From Streptomyces finlayi (GTDB lineage: Bacteria > Actinomycetota > Actinomycetes > Streptomycetales > Streptomycetaceae), in assembly GCF_014216315.1 (NCBI RefSeq), contig NZ_CP045702.1:558001-622000 (forward strand): DNA of 64,000 bases. The letters run 5' to 3'. This document shows, piece after piece, positions 33,539-41,890 of this stretch; positions within the stretch are counted from its first letter, which is position 1; each line of letters begins with the position of its first letter. The position numbers and the translations under genes were made by a program. The notes beneath the pieces are model-generated. The model did no database searches. It was not told the origin of the DNA and saw nothing but the letters and a program-made list of their open reading frames with translations.

Positions 33539-36025
33539 ATGCAGCGCACACCACATCACCGGTCCGGAGCACGACGAGGTGTCGCGGCGGCCGTGGCGGC
33601 CGGCGCACTGACCGCTTCCCTGCTCGGGGGCGGTGCCGCCGGCGCCGGGCCCTATCCGGAGCCGGCCGACCGGGCGACAACGTTGTCTCTGCCGTCGCCG
33701 CCCGGCGGCGCCAACGTCAGGGTGCTCGTCTTCCACGCCTCGGCGGGTGAGGAGTCCCCGACCGTCGACGCGGGTATCGCGGCGATCGAGAAGATCGGGC
33801 TCAGCGGCCCGGTCTCCGGCCGCTTCCGGACCGTCGCGACCGACGACGCGGGGGTCTTCACCGACGAGCGACAGCTCGGCCGGTACAACGCGGTCGTCTT
33901 CCTGACCCGGGGCGACGTCCTCGACCCGGAGCAGGAAGCGGGCCTGGAGTCGTACATGGAGGCGGGCGGAGGATTCCTCGGCATCCATGACGCGGCGCGC
34001 ACCGAGCCGTACTCGGACTGGTTCACCGGCCTGGTCGGAGCACGGCCCGCGGCCGGCGGCCCGGCCACCGCCCAGCGCGCGACGGTCGAGATCGGTGACC
34101 GGCAGCACCCGGCGACCAAGAATCTGCCGCTGGAGTGGAAGCGGCCCGACAAGTGGCTGAACTGGACGAAGAACCCGTCCGGTGACGTGCACACCGTGGC
34201 CCGTGTCCGCGAGAGCACCTACAAGCCGGGCGCGAGCGCCAACGGCTGGGACCACCCGGTCTCCTGGTGCCGCGACTACGACGGCGGGCGTTCCTTCTAC
34301 ACGGGCATGGGCGGCACCGTCGACAGCTTCGCCGAGACGGACTTCCGCGAGCATCTGCGCGGCGCCCTCGCCTGGACCTCCCGCATCTCGCAGGCCGACT
34401 GCAAGGCCACCATCAACGGCAACTACCGGGCGGAGCGGGTCACCAAGCCCAACCAGCCCGGGCAGAACGACCAGATCGGCGAGCCGCACGGGCTGGTCAC
34501 GGCCCCCGACGGCCGGGTCTTCTACATCGGCCGCGGCGGCGCCGACAGCAGTGCGCCGGTCGTCATCGACTGGAACAACCCCGACATCGGCAAGGGCCAG
34601 GGCGAGATCCACGTCTACGACCCCGCGACCAGGAAGGTCACCCTCGCCGGAGCGCTGACCGTCTTCGGCAACAAGGGCGGCGGCGACGAGACCGTCAAGG
34701 TCGAGGAAGGCCTCCTCGGGATCGAACTCGACCCGGACTTCGCGGAGAACGGCTGGGTGTATCTGCACTACACCCCGCACGCGAAGATCGACCGCGACAA
34801 GCGGATGGCGGTACGTCAGGTCTCCCGCTTCACCTTCGACCCGGCGACGAACAAGCTGGACACGGCGTCCGAGAAGGTGCTGCTCCAGTGGCCGGTCCAG
34901 ATCCACAGCTGCTGCCACGCGGGCGGCGGGATGGCCTGGGACTCCAAGGGCAACCTGTACATCGCGACCGGTGACAACAACTCGTCCGGCTCCAGCGGTG
35001 GCTACTCCGGGAACAACCCGGCACCCAACTACAAGGGCGTGTCGTACGCCGACGCCCGGCGCACCTCGGGCAACACCAACAACCTCAACGGGAAAATCCT
35101 GCGCATCCACCCCGAGGCCGACGGCACGTACACCCTGCCCGACGGCAACCTCTTCACCGGCAAGGAGCCGGACGAGGGCGGCGGCAAGACCCGCGGCGAG
35201 ATCTACGTGATGGGGGTGCGCAACCCGGCCAGGATCTCCGTCGACCCGGCGACCGACACGCTGTACGCGGGCTGGGTCGGCCCCGACGCCGGTGCGCCCA
35301 GTACCACCTGGGGTCCCGCCAAGTACGACACCTTCGCCGCCATCACCAAGGCCGGCAACCACGGCTGGCCGTACTGCATGGGCAACAAGCAGCCCTACCG
35401 CGACCGCGGCCTGCCCGATCCGTCCGTACCGCTCGGCTGGTACGACTGCGACGCACCCAGGAACGAGTCGCCGAACAACGACGGCCTGGTGAAGCTGCCC
35501 CCCGTCACGTCCAACACCATCTGGTACTCCCCCCAGGGCGGCGGCATCGACTACCCGCGCGACGCCGACGGTGTCCCGAGCTACAGGGCCGAGGAGCAGA
35601 AGCAGCTCCTGCCATGGCTCAAGGGCGGCGGCCAGGCCACGATGAACGGCCCGGTGTACCGGTACGACGCGGCGAGCACCAGCGCCGACAAGTGGCCCTC
35701 GTACTGGGACGGCAAGTGGTTCGTCGGTGACTTCTACGACGGTGACCAGCCCCGGCACGCGGTGCTCACCGACCCGAAGACGGTAGGTCAGGGCGGCCTG
35801 CCGACACATGCCGAGTCCCTGAAGAAGATCATTCCGGTGGGTGCCGACGGCATCCGCAACCTCATGGACTGGAAGTTCGCCCCGGACGGTTCGCTCTACG
35901 TCCTGGACTACGGGCGCGGCTTCTTCACCTCGGACTCCAAGTCCGCGCTGTGGCGCGTGACGTACACGGGCGGCGGGCCGACCCCGGCCGCCGCCGATCT
36001 GGCCAGGAAGGCGGAAGTCCAGTGA
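33539..36025 (+). CDS. Secreted ThuA domain + PQQ-type sugar dehydrogenase-like beta-propeller protein
   Basis: The protein has 828 residues. It begins with a basic segment and signal helix (ARRGVAAAVAAGALTASLLG). Residues ~50-270 form a ThuA-like glutamine-amidotransferase-fold domain (VRVLVFHASAGEESPTVDAG, GGGFLGIHDAARTEPYSDWF). Residues ~300-820 are a soluble-glucose/aldose-dehydrogenase-like propeller: GEPHGLVTAPDGRVFYIGRG, LLGIELDPDFAENGWVYLHY, NGKILRIHPEADG and VMGVRNPARISVD. ThuA relatives act in 3-keto-disaccharide metabolism, and propellers of this type oxidise sugars with PQQ. ATG 33539 was chosen over 33527, which abuts the AGAGGG ribosome site. It overlaps the next gene by 4 bp. 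Confidence 0.9.
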   Translation: MQRTPHHRSGARRGVAAAVAAGALTASLLGGGAAGAGPYPEPADRATTLSLPSPPGGANVRVLVFHASAGEESPTVDAGIAAIEKIGLSGPVSGRFRTVATDDAGVFTDERQLGRYNAVVFLTRGDVLDPEQEAGLESYMEAGGGFLGIHDAARTEPYSDWFTGLVGARPAAGGPATAQRATVEIGDRQHPATKNLPLEWKRPDKWLNWTKNPSGDVHTVARVRESTYKPGASANGWDHPVSWCRDYDGGRSFYTGMGGTVDSFAETDFREHLRGALAWTSRISQADCKATINGNYRAERVTKPNQPGQNDQIGEPHGLVTAPDGRVFYIGRGGADSSAPVVIDWNNPDIGKGQGEIHVYDPATRKVTLAGALTVFGNKGGGDETVKVEEGLLGIELDPDFAENGWVYLHYTPHAKIDRDKRMAVRQVSRFTFDPATNKLDTASEKVLLQWPVQIHSCCHAGGGMAWDSKGNLYIATGDNNSSGSSGGYSGNNPAPNYKGVSYADARRTSGNTNNLNGKILRIHPEADGTYTLPDGNLFTGKEPDEGGGKTRGEIYVMGVRNPARISVDPATDTLYAGWVGPDAGAPSTTWGPAKYDTFAAITKAGNHGWPYCMGNKQPYRDRGLPDPSVPLGWYDCDAPRNESPNNDGLVKLPPVTSNTIWYSPQGGGIDYPRDADGVPSYRAEEQKQLLPWLKGGGQATMNGPVYRYDAASTSADKWPSYWDGKWFVGDFYDGDQPRHAVLTDPKTVGQGGLPTHAESLKKIIPVGADGIRNLMDWKFAPDGSLYVLDYGRGFFTSDSKSALWRVTYTGGGPTPAAADLARKAEVQ

Positions 36026-38253
36026 GCCACCGTCCCCTCTTCGCGCGGTCCCGGTACCGGCCCGCCCTGCTGTGGCCGGCCCTGCTCTCCTCGTTCCTCC
36101 TGGTCCTCGGGCTCACCTCGACGGCCGCGTACGGCCGTGCGGACGACCAGGAGGCGGCAGCGGCGGACCAGGTGCTGACCTGGACCGCGGGCGACCCCAT
36201 CGACCGCTATCTGTCCGCCCCCAGGACGGCGGTGGCGGGCGCCGCGACCATCGTGTTCGAGAACAGCGCGGCTACCGGCAACACGACGGGGATGCCGCAC
36301 ACGCTGACGTTCAGCGTCTCCGACCCGGAGTTCAACAACGACGTCCAGCTGAACATCCTCGCCAACCCGAGCGACGGCGAGGGCGGCAAGCACACCGCTC
36401 AGGTCACGCTGAGCCCCGGCCGGTACTTCTACCACTGCACCATTCCCGGTCACGGCTCGATGCAGGGCATCCTCACCGTGACCGAGGGGACCGGCGAGGA
36501 CACCACCGCGCCGGAGACCTCGGCGAAGGTGGACGGTGACAGGAACGCCGACGGCGCGTACATCGGTCAGGCCGCCGTCAGCGTGGCGGCGACCGACGCG
36601 GGTTCGGGCGTCGGCACCGTGGAGTACGCGCTCGGCGCGGACGGCGCCTGGCAGCCGTACACCGTGCCCGTCGTGGTGAACCAGGTCGGCACGCACAAGG
36701 TCCGCTACCGGGCCACGGACAAGGCGGGCAACGTGGCGGCGGAGAAGGCCGTCGACTTCGCCGTGGCGGCACCGCCCACGGACGACGCGACCCCGCCGGA
36801 GACCTCGGCGACCGTATCGGGTGAGAAGGACGCCCAGGGCGCGTACCTCGGGATGGCCACGGTCACCGTGACGGCGTCCGACACCGGTTCCGGCGTGAAC
36901 ACCATCGAGTACGCCATCGGGGCGGACGGTGCCTGGAAGCCGTACACCGCCCCGGTGATGGTGCATGACATCGGCACGCACAAGGTCCGCTACCGGGCCA
37001 CCGACAAGGCGGGCAACGCGGCCGCCGAGAAGGCCGTGGACTTCACGGTCGTCGAGCCGCCGACGCAGGACGCGACACCGCCGGAGACGACGGTGGCGCT
37101 GACCGGCGAGAAGAACTCGGACGGCGCGTTCATCACCAGTGCGAAGGCGACGGTCACCGCGACCGACGCCGGGTCCGGTGTCGACAGGGTCGAGTACTCC
37201 CTCGACGGCGGCCCGTACCTGGCCTACACCGCTCCGGTGCTCGTCGACCGGATCGGCTCGCACACCTTGGCCCACCGGGCGACGGACAAGGCGGGCAACA
37301 CCTCCGAGGCGAGGCAGGTGTCGTTCACGGTCGCCGAGGGCGGCGGCGTTCCGGCGCCGGACTGCCCGGAGTTCGACGAGCGGCTGACGGTCATCGTCGG
37401 CACGGTCGACAGCGGCGTCCCGAACCGGGTCACCGGCAACCGGTGCACGATCAACGAGCTGATCGAGGACGAGAAGGACTGGTCCTCGCACGCGCTGTTC
37501 CTCAAGCACGTGGACACCGTCCTCGACAGGCTCCTGTCCGCCGGCGTGATCGACGCCCGCGAGCACCGCACGATCTACCGGGCGGCGAAGCAGTCCGGCA
37601 TCGGCAGGCCGGGCCAGGTCGAGGGCTACCGGAAGCTGTTCGACGGCACGGCCGCGTCGCTGGCCAAGTGGGAGCAGGTGGGCGGCGGGAAGTTCGGGCT
37701 CAACCCGGACGGCACGATCACCAGCTCGACGACGGTCCCCGGCATGGGCATGCTGTGGTTCCCGGGCAGGCAGTTCGGTGACTTCTCGCTGAAGCTCCAG
37801 TGGCGGGACGACGCACCGGGCACGGGCAACGCGAACAGCGGGGTGTTCGTGCGCTTCCCGCACGTCCACGACAACCCGGAGGAGTCGCGTCCGGAGTGGG
37901 TCGCCATCAAGTACGGCCATGAGGTGCAGATCAACGACCGGCCGGACGGCGACATGTACAAGACGGGCTCGCTCTACGGCTTCGACCGGGTGGGTCTCGG
38001 CGGCGCCGGGGTCACACCCAAGGGCAGCTGGAACGACTACGAGATCCGGGTGGTGGACCAGCACTACTCGGTCTACCGCAACGGTGTCCTGATCAACGAG
38101 TTCGAGAACTCCGGCGGCCAGCTCTTCGAGCCGCCGCGCGGTGACGACCCGGGGACCGACGGCCGGCGGTTCGCCTCCGGGTATGTCGGACTCCAGGTGC
38201 ACGGCACGACGGACGTGGTGTCGTACCGCGACATCCGTATCAGGGAGCTGTAA
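36022..38253 (+). CDS. Secreted cupredoxin + three Ig-like repeats + DUF1080 (3-keto-disaccharide hydrolase) protein
   Basis: The protein has 743 residues and a signal peptide (YRPALLWPALLSSFLLVLGL, then TSTAAYGRADD). Residues ~45-155 are a plastocyanin-like cupredoxin whose copper ligands are visible: His in MPHTLTF and Cys/His/Met in YHCTIPGHGSMQG. Three ~90-residue OmpL47-type Ig-like repeats follow, each with VTVTASDTGSGVNTIEYAI- and YRATDKAGNAAAEKAVDF-type strands. Residues ~525-743 are a DUF1080 jelly roll (YRKLFDGTAASLAKWEQVGG, FSLKLQWRDDAPGTGNANSG), a family now linked to 3-keto-glycoside cleavage. GTG 36022 overlaps the upstream stop as GTGA, so the genes are co-translated. Confidence 0.9.
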   Translation: MSHRPLFARSRYRPALLWPALLSSFLLVLGLTSTAAYGRADDQEAAAADQVLTWTAGDPIDRYLSAPRTAVAGAATIVFENSAATGNTTGMPHTLTFSVSDPEFNNDVQLNILANPSDGEGGKHTAQVTLSPGRYFYHCTIPGHGSMQGILTVTEGTGEDTTAPETSAKVDGDRNADGAYIGQAAVSVAATDAGSGVGTVEYALGADGAWQPYTVPVVVNQVGTHKVRYRATDKAGNVAAEKAVDFAVAAPPTDDATPPETSATVSGEKDAQGAYLGMATVTVTASDTGSGVNTIEYAIGADGAWKPYTAPVMVHDIGTHKVRYRATDKAGNAAAEKAVDFTVVEPPTQDATPPETTVALTGEKNSDGAFITSAKATVTATDAGSGVDRVEYSLDGGPYLAYTAPVLVDRIGSHTLAHRATDKAGNTSEARQVSFTVAEGGGVPAPDCPEFDERLTVIVGTVDSGVPNRVTGNRCTINELIEDEKDWSSHALFLKHVDTVLDRLLSAGVIDAREHRTIYRAAKQSGIGRPGQVEGYRKLFDGTAASLAKWEQVGGGKFGLNPDGTITSSTTVPGMGMLWFPGRQFGDFSLKLQWRDDAPGTGNANSGVFVRFPHVHDNPEESRPEWVAIKYGHEVQINDRPDGDMYKTGSLYGFDRVGLGGAGVTPKGSWNDYEIRVVDQHYSVYRNGVLINEFENSGGQLFEPPRGDDPGTDGRRFASGYVGLQVHGTTDVVSYRDIRIREL

Positions 38254-38275
38254 CCCGCGATACGGCGTCAGGGGG

Positions 38276-38307
38276 CCGCGGTCACATGCCTGTGCGTGTG
38301 ACCGCGG
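38276..38307 (+). terminator. Hairpin after the DUF1080 gene
   Basis: CCGCGGTCACA (38276-38286) pairs perfectly with TGTGACCGCGG (38297-38307) over 11 bp with a 10-nt loop, 22 bp after the stop. Confidence 0.75.
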
Positions 38308-38348
38308 TCTCCGCCGTGCCGCAGTGTCCGCCACATCGCCGCATCACC

Positions 38349-38417
38349 GTGTCCGCCGTGTCACCGTGTCCGCCGTGTCCGCCGTGTCACCGTGTCCGCC
38401 GTGTCGCCGTGTCCGCC
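38349..38417. repeat. Eight-copy 8/9-bp tandem repeat (GTGTCCGCC / GTGTCACC)
   Basis: Units run 9-8-9-9-8-9-8-9 bp with consensus GTGTCmGCC; the 17-bp pair GTGTCCGCCGTGTCACC recurs. A lone extra unit lies at 38324-38332. The array fills the gap before the stop codon of the convergent LigD-type gene and does not encode protein in any sensible frame. Confidence 0.85.
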
Positions 38418-38419
38418 GC

Positions 38420-39460
38420 TCAGGCGGTGGCGTCGTCCTCGTCCTCGTCGTGCCGGGCGCGGCTGGGCTGCACGCGCTTCGGTTCGCCCGGCATCTTCGG
38501 GTACTCCGGCGGATAGGGCATGTCGCCCAGGCTCCGGTCCCGCTCGTCCCGCTCGGCGAGTTCCAGCACCTTGTCCAGGCTGAAGGCGTGGGCTTCCATG
38601 TCGGCGTGGAGGTCGCCGACCTCCGCGTACCGCTTGGGCATGGTCCTGATGTCGAAGTCGCGCGGCTCGACGTCGTCGATCTCCTCCCAGCGCAGCGGTG
38701 CGGAGACCGGGGCGTGCGGGAAGGGGCGTACGGAGTAGGCGGAGGCGATCGTACGGTCACGGGCCGTCTGGTTGTAGTCGACGAAGATGCGTTCGCCGCG
38801 CTCCTCCTTCCACCAGGCGGTGGTGACCCGGTCCGGCATACGCCGTGCCAGGTCCCGGCCGATGGCGATGGTGGCGCGGCGGACCTCGGTGAAGGTCCAT
38901 CGGGGCTCGATCGGTACGAAGACGTGGATGCCGCGCCCCCCGGAGGTCTTGGGCCAGCCGCGCAGCCCGTGCTCGTCCAGGACGGCACGCAGTTCACGGG
39001 CGGCGGTGACCGCGTCGGCGTAGTCCGTACCGGGCTGCGGGTCGAGGTCGATGCGCAGCTCGTCGGGGTGTTCGGTGTCGTCTCTGCGGACCGGCCAGGG
39101 GTGGAAGGTGAGCGTTCCCAGGTTGGCCGCCCAGAGGACGGCGGCGACCTCGGTGGGACAGATCTCGTCGGCGGACCGTCCGCTGGGGAAGGCGATGCGG
39201 GCGGTCGGGATCCAGTCGGGGAGGTTCTTCGGCGCGCGCTTCTGGTAGAAGAACTCGCCGGTGACCCCGTCCACGAAGCGCTGGAGGGTGGTCGGCCGGT
39301 CGCGCAGGGCGCGGGTGATCCCGCCCCCGACCGCGAGGAAGTACTCGGCCACGTCCCTCTTCGTATAGCCCTTGTCCGGAAAGTAGACCTTGTCGGGGTT
39401 CGACAGTCGTACCGGCCTTCCGCCTGCGTCCAGCTCCACCGCTGCTCCCATGTCGGCCAC
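38420..39460 (-). CDS. Non-homologous end-joining DNA polymerase domain protein (LigD-type primase/polymerase)
   Basis: The protein has 346 residues and is a stand-alone LigD polymerase domain of the archaeo-eukaryotic primase fold. Marks are LSNPDKVYFPDKGYTKRDVA, EFFYQKRAPKNLPDWI, LGTLTFHPWPVRRDD, the catalytic DxD in LRIDLDPQPG, SGGRGIHVFVPI and IFVDYNQTARDRTIASAYSV. It adds nucleotides, preferentially ribonucleotides, at DNA ends during end joining. The GTG at 39460 or the ATG at 39451 could be the start; neither has a good ribosome site. It is divergent from the ligase gene with 53 bp between starts, giving a split LigD-like system. No Ku gene lies in the window. Confidence 0.92.
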   Translation of the reverse strand: MADMGAAVELDAGGRPVRLSNPDKVYFPDKGYTKRDVAEYFLAVGGGITRALRDRPTTLQRFVDGVTGEFFYQKRAPKNLPDWIPTARIAFPSGRSADEICPTEVAAVLWAANLGTLTFHPWPVRRDDTEHPDELRIDLDPQPGTDYADAVTAARELRAVLDEHGLRGWPKTSGGRGIHVFVPIEPRWTFTEVRRATIAIGRDLARRMPDRVTTAWWKEERGERIFVDYNQTARDRTIASAYSVRPFPHAPVSAPLRWEEIDDVEPRDFDIRTMPKRYAEVGDLHADMEAHAFSLDKVLELAERDERDRSLGDMPYPPEYPKMPGEPKRVQPSRARHDEDEDDATA

Positions 39461-39513
39461 GGTAGGCCGGGCTCACCTCTGCCGCACATCGGGAGACGTG
39501 GAGGGAGGTATGG

Positions 39514-40590
39514 GTGACAATCGGGCGCATGGACCTTCCGGTGATGCCGCCCGTGAAACCGATGCTCGCCAAGTCCGTCTCCACGATCCCGCCCGGGATG
39601 CACTACGAGGCGAAGTGGGACGGATTCCGGGCGATCGTGCACCGGGACGGTGACGAGGTGGTGATCGGCAGCCGGACCGGCAAGCCACTCACCCGCTACT
39701 TTCCCGAGCTGGTCGTCGCGCTGCGGAAGAATCTGCCGCCCCGCTGTGTGCTCGACGGGGAGATCGTCGTCATCCACGGCGACCGGCTCGACTTCGACCG
39801 GCTCAGCGAGCGCATCCACCCGGCCGACTCGCGGGTGCGGATGCTGGCCGAGCGGACCCCGGCGGCCTTCGTCGCCTTCGACGTCCTGGCGGCGAACGAG
39901 GCGTCCCTGCTCACGGCCCCTCTGACCGACCGTCGGGCGGTGCTGGAGGCAGCGCTCTCCAGTGCCTCGGCGCCGGTGTACCTCGCTCCCGCCACCACAG
40001 ACCTGGCCACCGCCCAGGAGTGGTTCCAGCACTTCGAGGGCGCCGGCCTCGACGGTGTCGTCGCGAAGCCGCTCGATCTGCCCTACCGGCCGGACATCCG
40101 GGCGATGTACAAGATCAAGCACGAGCGGACGGCCGACTGCGTGGTGGCGGGCTACCGCGTCCACAAGAGCGGCCCGGTCGTCGGCTCGCTGCTGCTCGGC
40201 CTGTACGACTCCGACGGCGTCCTCCAGCACGTCGGAGCCTGCGCCGCCTTCTCGATGCGGCGACGCGCGGAGCTCGCGGAGGAGCTGGAGCCGCTGCGCA
40301 GCGGCGTCGAAGGTCACCCGTGGGCGGCCTGGGCCGAGGCCGCCGCGCACGAGGGGGCCCGGCTGCCGGGCTCGCCGAGCCGCTGGTCGGGGAAGAAGGA
40401 CCAGTCGTGGGTGGCGCTGCGTCCGGAGCGGGTCGTGGAGGTGGCGTACGACCACATGGAGGGCGACCGGTTCCGGCACACCACCCAGTTCCGCCGGTGG
40501 CGGCCGGACCGCACGCCCTCCAGCTGCACTTACGCGCAACTGGAGGAAGTGGTGCGGTACGACCTGGCCGAGGTGCTGTCAGGCCGCTGA
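39514..40590 (+). CDS. ATP-dependent DNA ligase (LigC/LigD ligase-domain type)
   Basis: The protein has 358 residues. The adenylation motif EAKWDGFRAI provides the nucleotide-accepting Lys34 (KxDG). Further motifs are SRTGKPLTRYFPEL, VLDGEIVVI, FVAFDVLA, LDGVVAKPLDLPYRPD and MYKIKHERTADCVVAGYR. The C-terminal OB-fold ends with VVEVAYDHMEGDRFRHTTQF-RRWRPDR. It seals nicks using ATP and in this setting probably works with the divergent polymerase-domain protein in end joining. GTG 39514 follows GGAGG (39504-39508) at 5-nt spacing. Its 3' end overlaps the convergent transglycosylase gene by 12 bp. Confidence 0.94.
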   Translation: MTIGRMDLPVMPPVKPMLAKSVSTIPPGMHYEAKWDGFRAIVHRDGDEVVIGSRTGKPLTRYFPELVVALRKNLPPRCVLDGEIVVIHGDRLDFDRLSERIHPADSRVRMLAERTPAAFVAFDVLAANEASLLTAPLTDRRAVLEAALSSASAPVYLAPATTDLATAQEWFQHFEGAGLDGVVAKPLDLPYRPDIRAMYKIKHERTADCVVAGYRVHKSGPVVGSLLLGLYDSDGVLQHVGACAAFSMRRRAELAEELEPLRSGVEGHPWAAWAEAAAHEGARLPGSPSRWSGKKDQSWVALRPERVVEVAYDHMEGDRFRHTTQFRRWRPDRTPSSCTYAQLEEVVRYDLAEVLSGR

Positions 40591-41868
40591 CGCGGCCGTG
40601 CCCGCGCAGGGGTCCGGATCGCCCGTCCGCGTGCCGGTCCCGGGCGCCGTGGTGTCGGACGGATCGGGCGACGGGGAGTCCGTGGGGCAGGCGGGGGCCG
40701 TGGTGGTCGGATCGGGGTCCGGGGACGGCGGCGGCGTGGTCGGCGACGGTGTGACCGGAGGCGTCGTGGGGTCCGTGGGGCTGGGGCTGGGGCTCGGGGA
40801 TCCGGAGTCCGTGGGGTCGGGGCCGGGGTCCATGGGGCCCGTCTCCGTCGGGTCGGGGCTCGGGCTCGGCGGCCTGCTGGGGCCGGGAGGAGTGGGCAGG
40901 GGCGGCGGGGTGGTGGGCTGCGGTCCGACGACGATGCCGCCCCCGCCGTTGCCGGGACCGCCTGTGCTGCCGGGGCCCGTGCCTCCCGGACTCGCGGGGG
41001 CGCCCGGGCCGCCGACGGGGGACTTGGGCTCGGCCGGGCCGCCCGGGCCTGGGCTCCGGGGAACGGGCCCCTCGCCGTCGTCGACCGGGTGGGCGCCCTG
41101 ACGGTAGTACTCCAGCCAGGACAGCACCGTACGCAGATAGGTGTCCGAGTGGTTGTAGCTGAGGATCGCCCGGTCCAGGTCGGCCCGTGTGTTCAGGTTC
41201 CGTGTCCCGGCGCAGAGGTAGTGACCCGCCGCGAGTGAGGCGTCGTAGATGTTGTCGGGGTCGCGGCGGCCGTCACCGTTGCCGTCCTTCCCCCAGTGCG
41301 CCCACGTGGAGGGGATGAACTGCATGGGCCCGACGGCCCGGTCGTACCGGGCGTCACCGTCGTAGGCACCGTCGTCGGTGTCGCTGATGTTCGCGAAGCC
41401 CACTCCGTCGAGCACGGGGCCGAGGATGCTGCCGAGCGTGGTGCCACTGGAGTCGACCCGGCCTCCGCTTGCCTGCCCGGACTCCACCTTGCCGATCGCG
41501 GCGAGGAGTTGCCAGGGCAGATTGCATCCTGGGTCGCTGCGCCCCAGAGCGGCCTCCGCCCTGCGGTACGCGGCGAGGACCGTGGCCGGGATGCCCGCCT
41601 CGGCCCGTGTCGCCAGGACGTCCACGGGCCCGGACCTCGCACCGCCGCCGGGCGGCGGCTCCGGTGTCTTCAGCGGTGGCAGCTCGGTGTGGTACGAGTC
41701 GTCGTTGGGCACCTGGGTCCAGACCACGTCGTCCTGAGCGGCGGCCTTCTCCGCGTTCAGCGGCTGACCGGTGAAGCCCGGTGCCTGGGACGCGGTGAGC
41801 GCGGCCATCGCGGCGACGGCCGTGGCCGTACCGGTGAGTCCGCGGCGCATCGTGCCGTTGATCCTCAT
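40579..41868 (-). CDS. Secreted lytic murein transglycosylase with Pro-rich tail
   Basis: The protein has 429 residues and a signal peptide (MRRGLTGTATAVAAMAALTA). Residues ~90-260 form a lysozyme-like SLT domain of MltB type: catalytic Glu129 in LLAAIGKVESGQ, then RAVGPMQFIPSTWAHWGKDG and ILSYNHSDTYLRTVLSWLEY. It cleaves peptidoglycan glycan strands outside the membrane. Residues ~266-429 are a disordered Pro/Ser/Thr/Gly-rich tail that could cross or bind the wall. ATG 41868 follows a GAGGAGAG site. It is the last gene of the mce operon, 22 bp after the fourth Mce-associated gene, so it may open the wall for the importer; that role is inference. Confidence 0.9.
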   Translation of the reverse strand: MRINGTMRRGLTGTATAVAAMAALTASQAPGFTGQPLNAEKAAAQDDVVWTQVPNDDSYHTELPPLKTPEPPPGGGARSGPVDVLATRAEAGIPATVLAAYRRAEAALGRSDPGCNLPWQLLAAIGKVESGQASGGRVDSSGTTLGSILGPVLDGVGFANISDTDDGAYDGDARYDRAVGPMQFIPSTWAHWGKDGNGDGRRDPDNIYDASLAAGHYLCAGTRNLNTRADLDRAILSYNHSDTYLRTVLSWLEYYRQGAHPVDDGEGPVPRSPGPGGPAEPKSPVGGPGAPASPGGTGPGSTGGPGNGGGGIVVGPQPTTPPPLPTPPGPSRPPSPSPDPTETGPMDPGPDPTDSGSPSPSPSPTDPTTPPVTPSPTTPPPSPDPDPTTTAPACPTDSPSPDPSDTTAPGTGTRTGDPDPCAGTAASAA

Positions 41869-41890
41869 GCGTGCTCTCCTCTCCCCCGGA

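Noticed and set aside
38324..38417. Possible CRISPR array
   Set aside because: Units are 8-9 bp with no unique spacers and no cas genes in the window; it is a simple tandem repeat.
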